This document shows, in pieces, positions 7,616-16,532 of a stretch of 64,000 nt of DNA. The notes under the pieces were generated by a model. That model saw nothing but the letters and a program-made list of their open reading frames with translations. It was not told the DNA's origin and ran no database searches. A program made the position numbers and the translations under genes. Within the stretch, counting starts at the first letter, position 1, and every line of letters begins with the position of its first letter. The stretch comes from Clostridiaceae bacterium (GTDB taxonomy: Bacteria; Bacillota; Clostridia; CAYPLH01; DUMO01), in assembly GCA_012839865.1 (NCBI GenBank), contig DUMO01000063.1:1-64000 (forward strand), read 5' to 3'.

Positions 7616-8641
7616 TTATCGCTTGGCATATATGTTTTTGTATTCCAGCTTGATTTCGTACCGGCAAAGATTCTTCCAATCCTCTTGCGGTATTTCATCA
7701 AAGTATATACTAAATGGGCACTTTTCTTTGCTTTCCAGTTTTTGTGCAGCCTCCACACTCTTTTCATATTGGCACATTCCTGCCCTGTCAAATATTCTGA
7801 TGTTTATTGAAAGGTTTTCTACAGGTCTTTTCCCGGTGTTTAAAAGTTTCCCCTCAAAAACAATAATTTCTTTTTCATTAACCTCCTGAACCACATATTT
7901 TACATTAACTATCTGAACTTTTGTCTTGGGTGTCTTTATTATGCAATCCAGGAAAATTTTATTATTCTCGTCGTTATTATCCTCAACCAGCAACTCTCTT
8001 TCAGTTTTTTTCAACTCATTAATAAAATCATGCACCATTGGCAGAAACTTTTCAAATCCAATAAGTGTTACTCCTATTTCCCCTGATTCTTCAACAGCGT
8101 CCTTATCAAAGGATGTGCTGGAAAATAAAATAGCCTTCTCACAATGAAAATCGTTGGCAATATATCTGGCCTGCCTTACAAACTTAACTCCGACATTGCA
8201 TCCCTTGTCGGCTTTAACAGCAAAAACCGCCACCTTTATATTGCTGCGGTGCACTATAAAGTCTACTGCATCTTTTTTAATCAGGGGTACATATAATTCT
8301 TCATAACCAAAGTGCAACACCACTTTTTTCACCAGGGATTTGAATTCCAACTCTTCAAGTTCGTCTATGTTAAATTCCCTTGAATTTTTATATGCATCCC
8401 GGATTCTTCCAATAATTATGGAATCAATGTATTTGGACAGGTTCTCCCTGGACCTGGCCTGCCTGACCTCTTTGTCTATATCAAACCGGCTTCTTAAGTC
8501 ATTCAATATCCTTTCCGACTTTCTTTCAGAACAGGGCTTGCGCAGATATCTTTCAATACTTCGTTTAATGCTTCTTTCGTCCGGGTTTTCTTTTTTTAAA
8601 TACACTTCAAGCACTTTGTCTTTCAGCGTTAAAGTTTTCAT
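7616..8641 (-). CDS. Mrr-like restriction-endonuclease-fold protein
   Basis: A 341-residue protein. Residues about 95-205 follow the Mrr_cat pattern: an entry helix (LEFKSLVKKVVLHFGY), a catalytic-type Asp127 in AVDFIVHR, then a core strand ending in Lys143 (VAVFAVKADKG), and the closing block ILFSSTSFDKDAVEESGEIGV. In Mrr enzymes the Lys is usually preceded by E/Q-x; here it is A-V-K, so the active site is incomplete or unusual. The N-terminal 90 residues are helical and charged; the C-terminal 100 form a beta-rich domain (FEGKLLNTGKRPVENLSI) like FxLYD modules. Its ATG directly follows the stop of the cysteine-rich gene (TAAATG), implying translational coupling. Role: probably DNA binding or cleavage; specificity unknown. 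Confidence 0.65.
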   Translation of the reverse strand: MKTLTLKDKVLEVYLKKENPDERSIKRSIERYLRKPCSERKSERILNDLRSRFDIDKEVRQARSRENLSKYIDSIIIGRIRDAYKNSREFNIDELEELEFKSLVKKVVLHFGYEELYVPLIKKDAVDFIVHRSNIKVAVFAVKADKGCNVGVKFVRQARYIANDFHCEKAILFSSTSFDKDAVEESGEIGVTLIGFEKFLPMVHDFINELKKTERELLVEDNNDENNKIFLDCIIKTPKTKVQIVNVKYVVQEVNEKEIIVFEGKLLNTGKRPVENLSINIRIFDRAGMCQYEKSVEAAQKLESKEKCPFSIYFDEIPQEDWKNLCRYEIKLEYKNIYAKR

Positions 8642-10642
8642 TTAAATTTTACCCCTTTTAGTTATCCTGTTTTTCCTCTTAAGGTTTTCCAAAAACGATA
8701 CTTCCCGGGTGCTTAGAACAGCCCCTGAGTTATTATATACCACAAGAAGGTTTCTGAAAAAGCCTTTTGCATATAAAACTCTTATTTCCTCTGATTTGCC
8801 AAGATAAAATTTCTTATAATTTCCTAGTTCAGGTACATATTTAAAGATTGAATCAAGTTCCGGATCCTTGCCGGTTACTGGCTCAAGTTCGGAACATGTT
8901 TTACAGTAACCGTTTTTGTCTATGCAGTTGTCGCAGTAATCCTCCCCGCAAAACTTGCATTTTACAAAGGATGTACATTCACAATATTCTTTGCCGCAGC
9001 TTCGGCAATAGTTCACATGAGAGCTGCAATATACCCTTGAACATTTATTGCATGTCTTGATATGATTCGGGCAAAGCTTTTCCTTGCATACAGTACACTC
9101 TTTAATCTCATCTTCGGCAAAATTATCTTCACATACTTCACACTTCACAAGATGCCGCCCGCAAACAGCCCTGCCGCTGTAAGCCGAGTAGTTCGTATCC
9201 TCGTCACAGATAAATTCATTGCACACCTGGCACTTCTCTGTATGCTCATGGCAGAACAGCCTGCCGCAAATGCTGCACTTGCTTGCATGTTCAAGACATA
9301 CAGGATCACCACAGTTTCCGCAGTAAACAAAATGGTCCTTGCATAAACTCTCGTCACACTCTTTGCAAATTTCATAACAGTCCACACAAAGTTTTTCCCC
9401 GCAAACGGCACACTCATATATATGTGATTTACACTGCAGGGAATCGCACTTTGAGCACTTTACATAACAATCTTCGCATACTATTTCCCCACAGGTTGAG
9501 CAAACATAACTTTCACCTTCACATACATCACAAATCACTTTATTGCAGATTGAACACACTTCCATGCAGTTTCTGCAAAGAACATGCCCGTTCTCGCATA
9601 TAACAGCCCTGTCAATCTCCATTCCGCATTGGGAGCATTTGATATCAACTTTTGACAATAAAACGTCGGCTTCAACCAAAAGCTCCTTTCCGGTATGATT
9701 ATGCCTGACAATTATATCCCGGATATCCCTTTTTGCATGAAGGATATTCACACTTTTCAGGTGATAGTCGCAATTTATGGTATAGCCTCTTATTTCTCTT
9801 TCACACAGTTTAAGGGCTTCCTCCTGCATTTCCTGAAGCTGCTCCAGTGTGCTGGTGGTGTAAGTATCAACATATTCCTCTTCAAATTTGCTAATAATCG
9901 AAGTTATCTTGCCCCCAAGGACATCCTCGATGTTCTTTCTGAATACTTCCAGATGCCTGCTTACAATTTTTGAGGCAACCTTTCTCGCATTGTTGAGAAT
10001 TTTCACATAATTGCCGTTGTCAATCATTATACTTTCTTCACAATTTGCCAAATCAAGGGAGTCTATATCATTTACAAGAAGATCGTCTATGACTTCCCCG
10101 GTTTCCAAATCAATCAGAACAGGTACCGTTTTGGAAACCTTCTGACTTAAACTGTAGTCGTTGGAAATTTCGACCAGGAACATGAATAGAATCAGGTTAG
10201 CCTCTTCAGTTTTCTTAATGGTTTTTGTGCCTATAAATTCGGCATTCTCAATATTTGTATTGCAATTTTTATAGTAATGGCAATAATAGCAGCATTCATC
10301 ATGGTTCTCACATACTGTGGAGAAAGGGCATAAATCGCAGCAGCATTTTTTTTCAAGGGCGCTTTTTATGCTTCTTTCGGTGTTTTTCACCGCAACTTCC
10401 GAAAAGGCGGATTTTAAGCTGCACTCTCTGATCATTTTCTGCAGCAGCTTGCTTCCCTTGGCTATCAGGGTCATCTCTTTATTTTCAGCAGCTATGCGGG
10501 GAGAATAGGTATAAAAGACCTTTGTCCCGTCCGCAAGCAAAACTACAAAGAAATCATCATTAATTTCAAGAATCTTTCCGCCTGTTAATTTCAAATAAAT
10601 CTCAACAAACTTGTGAAGTGTGCTGTTATATATTGAATTCAT
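8642..10642 (-). CDS. Multi-CxxC zinc-module protein of unknown function
   Basis: A 666-residue soluble protein. Residues 1-330 are mostly helical/unknown and contain one compact Cys cluster at 100-127 (CCCDLC...CENHDECCYYC). Residues about 336-583 hold some 13 tandem units of roughly 20 residues with the pattern C-x2-C-x4-6-C-x2-[CH], for example ECAVCGEKLCVDCY and KCSICGRLFCHEH, resembling zinc-ribbon or B-box knuckles. The last 80 residues carry no Cys. Such arrays bind many zinc ions and usually mediate protein or nucleic-acid contacts. GGGG TTAAA precedes the ATG at 10642. It lies 45 nt downstream of the helicase gene and abuts the Mrr-like gene. No known family name was recognised. Confidence 0.7.
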   Translation of the reverse strand: MNSIYNSTLHKFVEIYLKLTGGKILEINDDFFVVLLADGTKVFYTYSPRIAAENKEMTLIAKGSKLLQKMIRECSLKSAFSEVAVKNTERSIKSALEKKCCCDLCPFSTVCENHDECCYYCHYYKNCNTNIENAEFIGTKTIKKTEEANLILFMFLVEISNDYSLSQKVSKTVPVLIDLETGEVIDDLLVNDIDSLDLANCEESIMIDNGNYVKILNNARKVASKIVSRHLEVFRKNIEDVLGGKITSIISKFEEEYVDTYTTSTLEQLQEMQEEALKLCEREIRGYTINCDYHLKSVNILHAKRDIRDIIVRHNHTGKELLVEADVLLSKVDIKCSQCGMEIDRAVICENGHVLCRNCMEVCSICNKVICDVCEGESYVCSTCGEIVCEDCYVKCSKCDSLQCKSHIYECAVCGEKLCVDCYEICKECDESLCKDHFVYCGNCGDPVCLEHASKCSICGRLFCHEHTEKCQVCNEFICDEDTNYSAYSGRAVCGRHLVKCEVCEDNFAEDEIKECTVCKEKLCPNHIKTCNKCSRVYCSSHVNYCRSCGKEYCECTSFVKCKFCGEDYCDNCIDKNGYCKTCSELEPVTGKDPELDSIFKYVPELGNYKKFYLGKSEEIRVLYAKGFFRNLLVVYNNSGAVLSTREVSFLENLKRKNRITKRGKI

Positions 10643-10687
10643 TTTAACCCCATCTCTACAAATTTCAAAATAAACAAATCTATGTCG

Positions 10688-12541
10688 CTAATCCAGAACA
10701 AGCCTGGAAAACTCCTCTCTGAGCATGCTTTGCTGTTTTTTATATTCCAGGTCTTCCCGCAACTTTTCAAATTCTTTTTCAATATCCCGTTTGTTTGTTG
10801 AACGTATTAAAATATCCATAATTGTTTCTTCTATATCGAAATCGCCGTCTTTAATTTCAGATAGAATAGCTTCAATCCCACCTATTGTCATTTTAAACAA
10901 CTCAATTTTTTCATACAGGACCTTAAGTACATAGTCATCAATAGTATCCTTCATGACAAGATTAAACACGGTGACGTCTTTCTCCTGTCCCCTTCTGTGT
11001 ACACGCCCGATTCTTTGCTCAATCTTCATAGGGTTCCAGTGAAGATCATAGTTTACTACTATACTGGCGTTTTGCAAATTCAAACCTTCCGCAGCTGAAT
11101 CGGTGGCAACTATGTATTGTATTTTGCCTTTTCTAAAATCCTCAATAAGCGCCTGCCTTTCATGACCTGTAAGCCTTCCCTCATATACACGGGCGGACAT
11201 GTAGTTTTCATTAAGGCTGTTGCAAAGCATATGTGCGGTTTCCAGCCTTAAGGTGAAGATTACCGCCTTCTCACCTGGTATGTTGTTTAAAGACTTGATA
11301 AGGTTCTCCGCTTTTGAATAGTTTCCAACCTGTTCTGCAAGTTCAATAATCGGGTCAATAAGCTCACTTTCTCCCGGATTTTTCAGCTTTCTGTTCTCAA
11401 GGCTCCTGATCAGCGCCCTTGGGCTGCTGGACAAGGACTGCTGCAAGATTATAAGTTCCTTCATCAAAAAGTAATTGCTTTTATATCCGTTTTGACCAGA
11501 ATAACCATAACCGCTCAAACTGTTAAAGTATGTTTTTTTCATATAGTTTATAACAGCATCGTATAGCTGCTTTTCAATGCTTGAGCCTTCAACCCTCAGC
11601 GAATAAATAAATCTTTCGGTAAAGGGAATTCCGCTTTCACTTCGTAAAGTCCTTACCATTACGTTTGATATTACCTTCTTGAGTTCATCCTTCATTTCCG
11701 GTTTGCACACTCTTCCGGCTTTATCCTCAAAATACTTTTTTCTAAAACTCTTCAATGTGCCAAGAAGCCCCGGATATAAAAGATCCACAAGGCTGTATAT
11801 ATCTGTAAGCCGGTTGCAGAGCGGAGTTGCCGTACTTAAGAGCATGTACCTTCTGTCAATGGAAGCTACCGCCTGTCTTCTTTTGGAGCTTGTATTAATC
11901 AAAAGATGGGCTTCATCCACTACAACCATATCCCATTGTCTTGTTGTAAACTTCTCGACATTTCTGGCAAGCTTGCTTAACGAAGTAATAATCCTGTTTT
12001 TATCAAAGTCAAAGTCATCATCTTCAGTGGTGACGAATTCTTCTCCAAACTTTTCATACATTTCATCTTTCCATTGGTTAACCAGGGCTTTAGGAGTAAT
12101 AATAAGTATGGAATGAATGTTTCCCCTTATAATGTGTTCCTTCAGTATCAGTCCTACCTCAATTGTCTTGCCAAGCCCCACCTCATCCGCAAGCAAGGCA
12201 TTGCTTGATTTGTCCTTCAATACGTTCAGGGCCACTTTCATCTGATACGGATAAGGCTCAAGCCTACCCTCCAAAAGATCCAAAGTTGATAGCTGGTCTA
12301 TTTTACCAGATTTCATCAATTCTCCTGCAAGGAAGCCTAATCTTAGCCACTCACCGTCAAGATTGACATCTTTTTCTGAAATTCTCTGATTTATGTTGTA
12401 TTCGTCAAAAAACGACTCGTGGACCGGCACAAGATCAATAAGCAATCTTGAATCGCTGCACCTTTGTTTTATTTTTATTAATTTTTCATTAGTAAACTGT
12501 GGCAGTGCATCCTGCATATATTCTGCCAGTCCTGTATTCAT
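10688..12541 (-). CDS. SNF2-family (RapA-like) DEAD/DEAH-box ATPase
   Basis: A 617-residue two-lobe superfamily 2 motor. Motif I is ADEVGLGKTIE (residues 118-128), motif Ia LIITPKALVNQW, motif II DEAH (209-212), motif III LLSTATP, motif V ATDSAAEGLNLQ and motif VI QRIGRVHRRGQ. The DEVGLGKT form is typical of the RapA/HepA branch, but the protein lacks the long extra domains of RapA (about 970 residues). Such enzymes translocate on double-stranded DNA and displace bound protein, without strand separation. GGAGG precedes ATG 12541. As the first gene of a three-gene run with a zinc-module protein and an Mrr-like protein, it probably supplies ATP-driven DNA tracking to that set. Confidence 0.88.
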   Translation of the reverse strand: MNTGLAEYMQDALPQFTNEKLIKIKQRCSDSRLLIDLVPVHESFFDEYNINQRISEKDVNLDGEWLRLGFLAGELMKSGKIDQLSTLDLLEGRLEPYPYQMKVALNVLKDKSSNALLADEVGLGKTIEVGLILKEHIIRGNIHSILIITPKALVNQWKDEMYEKFGEEFVTTEDDDFDFDKNRIITSLSKLARNVEKFTTRQWDMVVVDEAHLLINTSSKRRQAVASIDRRYMLLSTATPLCNRLTDIYSLVDLLYPGLLGTLKSFRKKYFEDKAGRVCKPEMKDELKKVISNVMVRTLRSESGIPFTERFIYSLRVEGSSIEKQLYDAVINYMKKTYFNSLSGYGYSGQNGYKSNYFLMKELIILQQSLSSSPRALIRSLENRKLKNPGESELIDPIIELAEQVGNYSKAENLIKSLNNIPGEKAVIFTLRLETAHMLCNSLNENYMSARVYEGRLTGHERQALIEDFRKGKIQYIVATDSAAEGLNLQNASIVVNYDLHWNPMKIEQRIGRVHRRGQEKDVTVFNLVMKDTIDDYVLKVLYEKIELFKMTIGGIEAILSEIKDGDFDIEETIMDILIRSTNKRDIEKEFEKLREDLEYKKQQSMLREEFSRLVLD

Positions 12542-12874
12542 TTTTATCCTCCGTTTTTGACATTATTAAAATATGATTATATTTTAACTTAAATAAATTT
12601 CTATCAAAATTGTATAATTTAACGATAAGTTTAGATGTTTTTGTACAAACTAAACAATGGCATATTTGATATACAACCTCCAAGAAGCCTGTATGCTGGA
12701 TTTTGACTATTTGTTAAGCAAATGTGAATATTTGGTGAACATTTGCAAGACCGGCCAAAAGTCTCTGAAAAAGCAATTATTAATCGTTTTCAGATTGGAA
12801 AAAACAGAGGATTTTATAATTCTATTTTAAAGCGTAAATATCAAAATTATATAACATTTATTCAATCTATTAAT
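12542..12874. other. Promoter-bearing gap upstream of the helicase cassette
   Basis: 333 AT-rich bases between cheR and the helicase gene. It holds an 8-bp inverted repeat GCAAATGT / ACATTTGC (about 12718-12747) and several A/T-rich -10-like strings, but no promoter with both boxes could be assigned. The gap suggests the helicase cassette has its own promoter. Confidence 0.45.
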
Positions 12875-13681
12875 TTATTGCAGCTCTTCTTCCGGTTTTT
12901 CTGGTAATTCTTCGTCCTTGGTATAATAAAATGTTTTTAAAGACTTAAGCTTGTATTTATCCGGTTTTATTATCTGCTCTGTATTGCCCAGGTATAAAAT
13001 GCCATTGGGCTTCAGAGATTTGTTGAACCGCTTGTAAATCATGTCTTTTGCAGTTTCCGTGAAGTAAATCAATACATTTCTGCATACAATAATATCGCAA
13101 TCCATTGGGTAGTCATCCTTCAAAAGGTCCAGATGCCTGAATTCAACACATCTTTTAATTAAACACTTTAATTCAAACTTATCATCTTCAGAATGCCTGA
13201 AATATTTGCTTTTAAATTCATTGGGCAGACTTTCAACACTCTTGAAACTGTATTTTGCTTCTTTGGCCTTTGCAATTGCAGCATCGTCTATGTCCGAAGC
13301 AAGAATTTTTATTTTATCCGGGGTTAAATACTTTGCCAGAATCATGGCAATTGTATAGGGCTCTTCCCCTGTTGAACATGCGCAACTCCAAATTTTAGGG
13401 GTACTGCTTCTTTGGAGAACCATTGGCAGTATTTCTTTTTCAAATGTATCCCACTGTCCCGGATTTCTGTAAAACTCGGTTACATTTATGGTTATATAGC
13501 TTAAAAAGGCCTCATACAAGCTGTCCTTTTTCCTTAAAGCTGCAAGAAAATCACTGTATGATTCAAAACCGCTTCTTTTTATTTGCGACTCTATACGCCT
13601 TTTCATTTGCTTTTCCTTGTAATAATTAAGGTCAATACCGCTCAATTTGTGGAATTCATATTTGAAAAGATTATAATCCAT
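12875..13681 (-). CDS. cheR: Chemotaxis protein-glutamate O-methyltransferase CheR
   Basis: CheR transfers methyl groups from S-adenosylmethionine to glutamates of chemoreceptors, setting adaptation against CheB. The 268-residue protein has the N-terminal helical receptor-binding domain (about 1-75), the conserved ITINVTEFYRNP block, the SAM-binding loop CACSTGEEPYT and the later IIVCRNVLIYF motif. The length matches the family. A GAGGG site lies before ATG 13681. It stands outside the fla/che operon, about 12 kb from cheB, just after the ispH-S1 terminator. The C-terminus has an acidic proline-rich tail (EELPEKPEEELQ) that is not part of the core fold. Confidence 0.93.
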   Translation of the reverse strand: MDYNLFKYEFHKLSGIDLNYYKEKQMKRRIESQIKRSGFESYSDFLAALRKKDSLYEAFLSYITINVTEFYRNPGQWDTFEKEILPMVLQRSSTPKIWSCACSTGEEPYTIAMILAKYLTPDKIKILASDIDDAAIAKAKEAKYSFKSVESLPNEFKSKYFRHSEDDKFELKCLIKRCVEFRHLDLLKDDYPMDCDIIVCRNVLIYFTETAKDMIYKRFNKSLKPNGILYLGNTEQIIKPDKYKLKSLKTFYYTKDEELPEKPEEELQ

Positions 13682-13710
13682 TTTTGACCCTCAAAAATCA
13701 GATTTTATAA

Positions 13711-13744
13711 AACTGACCAGCCCAACAAATCAGGCCGGTCAGTT
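13711..13744 (-). terminator. Terminator of the ispH-S1 gene run
   Basis: Arms AACTGACC / GGTCAGTT with an inner GGC / GCC pairing, followed on the minus strand by TTTTAT. It lies 110 nt downstream of the ispH-S1 stop codon and just before cheR. Confidence 0.7.
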
Positions 13745-13853
13745 GTTTAAGGTTGCGCCAGATTATTAATTCACTTTTTCACGCTGTTCCTGCTTGAATA
13801 TTGTTCTTTTATATTTTTAAAGCAATCAAAGGTAATTTCCACGCTTCTCCCTT

Positions 13854-15941
13854 TTATTCGTCCTCGGAAGCATTGGAAGCATCATTCATAATTTCGGCAT
13901 TGTTTAGAAAATCACCTAGCGTAATGTTCAGTTCCTCTTTATGACCTGTTTCATGCTCCTCTTTTTTCTTGTTTTCTTTTTTCGGCTTTTCAGGAGCAAC
14001 CGGCTTTTTCTCTGCTGCCGGCGGGTCAATGGGGTTTACTTCTTTTATTGAAAGGCCTATCTTTTTCTTCTCAAGGTCCAGTTCAATAACCTTTGCTTCA
14101 ACTTCCTGTCCGACCTTCAATACATCTGAAGGTTTGGCAATCCGGACATTGGAAATCTGAGAAATATGAACAAGCCCGTCAATATTCTCTTCAAGATTGA
14201 TAAAGGCTCCGAAAGGCACCAGACGTACAACCCTGCCTTTGACAATTGTGTTCACTTTATATTTCTCTTCTGCGTTATACCACGGATTATCCTCCAGTTT
14301 TCTGTAGCCTAATGAAATCTTGCCTTTCTCTTTGTCAAATTCAAGAACCCTGACCTTTATCCTGTCATTTAACTTGACAACTTCTGACGGATGCTTAATT
14401 TTAGACCATGAAAGTTCAGAAATATGAATAAGCCCGTCAACTCCGCCAATATCCACAAAAACGCCAAAATCCGTTATGCTTTTTACAACGCCTTCGTATT
14501 CCTTGCCAACTTCAATATTATCCCATGTTTCCTTAGCTTTTTTCTCTTTTTCCTCTTCAAGAATTACTCTCTGGGAACCGACCAGTCTCTTTTTCTTCTT
14601 GTTGTATTCAATGATTCTTACTGTAATAGTCTCATTGAGATACTTGTTCAAGTCATTTACAAAATTGTCACTCACCTGGGAGGCAGGAATAAAGATTCTG
14701 ATTCCCTCAAGTTTGCCAATTAATCCTCCTTTAACGACCTCAACTATCTTAACTTCTATTGGAGTCTTGTTTTCAAAGGCACTTTCAACTTTTTTCCAAT
14801 TCCTGTTTCTGTCTACTTTTTTCTTAGACAGGTAAACATTTCCTTCCTTGTCGTCAACCCTATTTATATAAACATCGATTTCTTCTCCAATTTTAATATC
14901 CTTCTGTGGATCGAAATCCGGGTCGTCTGAAAATTGATCCATACTTATAATGCCATCGGATTTATAGCCAAGATCAACAAAAACCTCTGTATTATTAAAT
15001 CCAATGATTTTTCCTTTTACAACCTGTCCGGATTGCAGGGTGACAAGTGAATTCTCAAATTCTTCTTCAAAATTCACTTCTTTTTCCTGTTTAGTTAACT
15101 CTTCCATTTTGTTAGTAACCTCCTTGATTAACCAGTCGGGAGTTGATGCACCAGCAGTAATCCCTATTTTTTTTATATTTTTTATATTTTTTATATCAAC
15201 AGTTGATAAATCATCAACTGTTTCTATCCAATAAGTATTCGAACAATTTTTTGAACATATTTCAAACAGTTTGCTTGTATTTGAGCTTTTTTTGCTGCCG
15301 ATTACCAGCATCATATCAACTTTTGAGGATATTTCCTCCGCTTCCTTTTGCCTCGTACCGGTAGCATTGCATATTGTATTCCTGAACTCTATGTTTGCAA
15401 ACCTGTTGCTTATTTGCTTGGTCAATTCATCCCATTTCTCTTTTGTAATAGTGGTCTGTGCAACAACAAATACCGGTTTGCCGCTATCGGGCAGTTTGTC
15501 CACATCATCTTTGTCATTTACTATATAGGCGTCCTCTCCGCACCATCCGTTAACGCCTTCAACCTCAGGATGATTTTTATCACCGATAATTATTATTTGC
15601 ATTCCTTTCGCTTTCATTTCAGCAACAAGCCTGTGGATTTTTTTAACATATGGGCAGGTTGCATCGCTGAAAGTCAGCCTTTTGTTGTTTGCAATATCCT
15701 CGTATTGTGTTGGTGTAATACCATGTGTCCTTATTACAATATGTCCTGATTCTATATCTGATATGTTTTCTGCCATCATCAGGCCCTTTTCCTTTAATTT
15801 TTCAATAACCTGTTCATTATGAATTATCGGGCCCATGGTGTAAATTTGCCTGTCTTTATCCTCAAGTAACTTTTCTGTCAATTCAATAGCTTTACTGACA
15901 CCGAAACAAAATCCTGCGCTCTTTGCTAAAATGATTTCCAA
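13854..15941 (-). CDS. ispH: IspH (HMBPP reductase) fused to ribosomal protein S1-type domains
   Basis: A 695-residue bifunctional fusion known from Clostridia. Residues 1 to about 285 are 4-hydroxy-3-methylbut-2-enyl diphosphate reductase, the last enzyme of the MEP isoprenoid pathway, with the three Fe-S cysteines in SAGFCFG, DATCPYVK and NTICNATG. Residues about 305-640 contain four S1 RNA-binding repeats, the third and fourth most canonical (GVFVDIGGVDGLIHISELS; GAFINLEENIDGLVHISQIS). A charged Lys/Glu/Pro tail follows. TTG 15941 is the start, with GGAGG 6 nt away. A 9-bp repeat encodes IKNIKNIKK near the domain junction. It is the last gene of the aroH-cmk-plsC run. Confidence 0.95.
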   Translation of the reverse strand: MEIILAKSAGFCFGVSKAIELTEKLLEDKDRQIYTMGPIIHNEQVIEKLKEKGLMMAENISDIESGHIVIRTHGITPTQYEDIANNKRLTFSDATCPYVKKIHRLVAEMKAKGMQIIIIGDKNHPEVEGVNGWCGEDAYIVNDKDDVDKLPDSGKPVFVVAQTTITKEKWDELTKQISNRFANIEFRNTICNATGTRQKEAEEISSKVDMMLVIGSKKSSNTSKLFEICSKNCSNTYWIETVDDLSTVDIKNIKNIKKIGITAGASTPDWLIKEVTNKMEELTKQEKEVNFEEEFENSLVTLQSGQVVKGKIIGFNNTEVFVDLGYKSDGIISMDQFSDDPDFDPQKDIKIGEEIDVYINRVDDKEGNVYLSKKKVDRNRNWKKVESAFENKTPIEVKIVEVVKGGLIGKLEGIRIFIPASQVSDNFVNDLNKYLNETITVRIIEYNKKKKRLVGSQRVILEEEKEKKAKETWDNIEVGKEYEGVVKSITDFGVFVDIGGVDGLIHISELSWSKIKHPSEVVKLNDRIKVRVLEFDKEKGKISLGYRKLEDNPWYNAEEKYKVNTIVKGRVVRLVPFGAFINLEENIDGLVHISQISNVRIAKPSDVLKVGQEVEAKVIELDLEKKKIGLSIKEVNPIDPPAAEKKPVAPEKPKKENKKKEEHETGHKEELNITLGDFLNNAEIMNDASNASEDE

Positions 15942-15959
15942 GCAAAACCTCCGAAAATC

Positions 15960-16529
15960 TTAATCCAGGGCAAAAACCCTGTCCATTATTTCGTTGCTCT
16001 TTTGTTTTAAATAACTGCTGGGATATATTGCATCCTTATCCCCTTCTATATAAAAAGGTTCTCCAAATATAACCTTTATTTTGCCAAACAGCTTGTATTC
16101 TCCTTTTATTCTTACAGGAACAACCGGCGCCCCGGAACGGATAGCCATTAATGCAGCACCACCGCCTGCACTTATTCTCTTGTCTCTTGTTCTTGTGCCT
16201 TCCGGAAAAACTGCAACTATATGACCTTCTTTTAAAAGATTTATCGCAGTCTTCATTGATTCAACATCTGCTTTGCCTCTTTTTACAGGGAAAGCTCCAA
16301 CTCTTGTCAGAACAAACTTAAGAATTGGATTTTTAAACAACTCTTCCTTTGCCATATACCTTGTTAATCTTTTGAGTTTGTATCCTATCAGGAACATATC
16401 CCATGTGCCTGGGTGGTTGGAACAGACAAGGGCGGAACCCTTTTCCGGAACGTATTCTTTATTTACAAGTTCTACTCTCAGCAGCAAACCGAATATTATT
16501 TTACACAGTGATTTAACGAGCCAAACCAT
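15960..16529 (-). CDS. plsC: 1-acyl-sn-glycerol-3-phosphate acyltransferase (PlsC family)
   Basis: A 189-residue membrane-associated acyltransferase that makes phosphatidic acid from lysophosphatidic acid. It shows the HX4D catalytic motif in CSNHPGTWD and the glycerolipid-binding FPEGTR motif. An N-terminal hydrophobic stretch (LCKIIFGLLLRV) should anchor it to the membrane. The gene starts 3 nt after the cmk stop codon, whose AAAGGGATAG forms the ribosome site, and ends 18 nt before the ispH start, so cmk, plsC and ispH are co-transcribed. Several paralogues exist in most genomes, so the exact acyl step is not certain. Confidence 0.88.
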   Translation of the reverse strand: MVWLVKSLCKIIFGLLLRVELVNKEYVPEKGSALVCSNHPGTWDMFLIGYKLKRLTRYMAKEELFKNPILKFVLTRVGAFPVKRGKADVESMKTAINLLKEGHIVAVFPEGTRTRDKRISAGGGAALMAIRSGAPVVPVRIKGEYKLFGKIKVIFGEPFYIEGDKDAIYPSSYLKQKSNEIMDRVFALD

Positions 16530-16532
16530 TCG

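Noticed and set aside
7603-7791. Short minus-strand frame overlapping the 3' end of the Mrr-like gene
   Set aside because: It is a shadow in another frame of the same gene with no ribosome site.
15165-15197. A/T-only 9-bp tandem repeat inside the ispH-S1 gene
   Set aside because: It is in frame and encodes IKNIKNIKK in a region of variable sequence; probably simple codon repetition and not a separate element.
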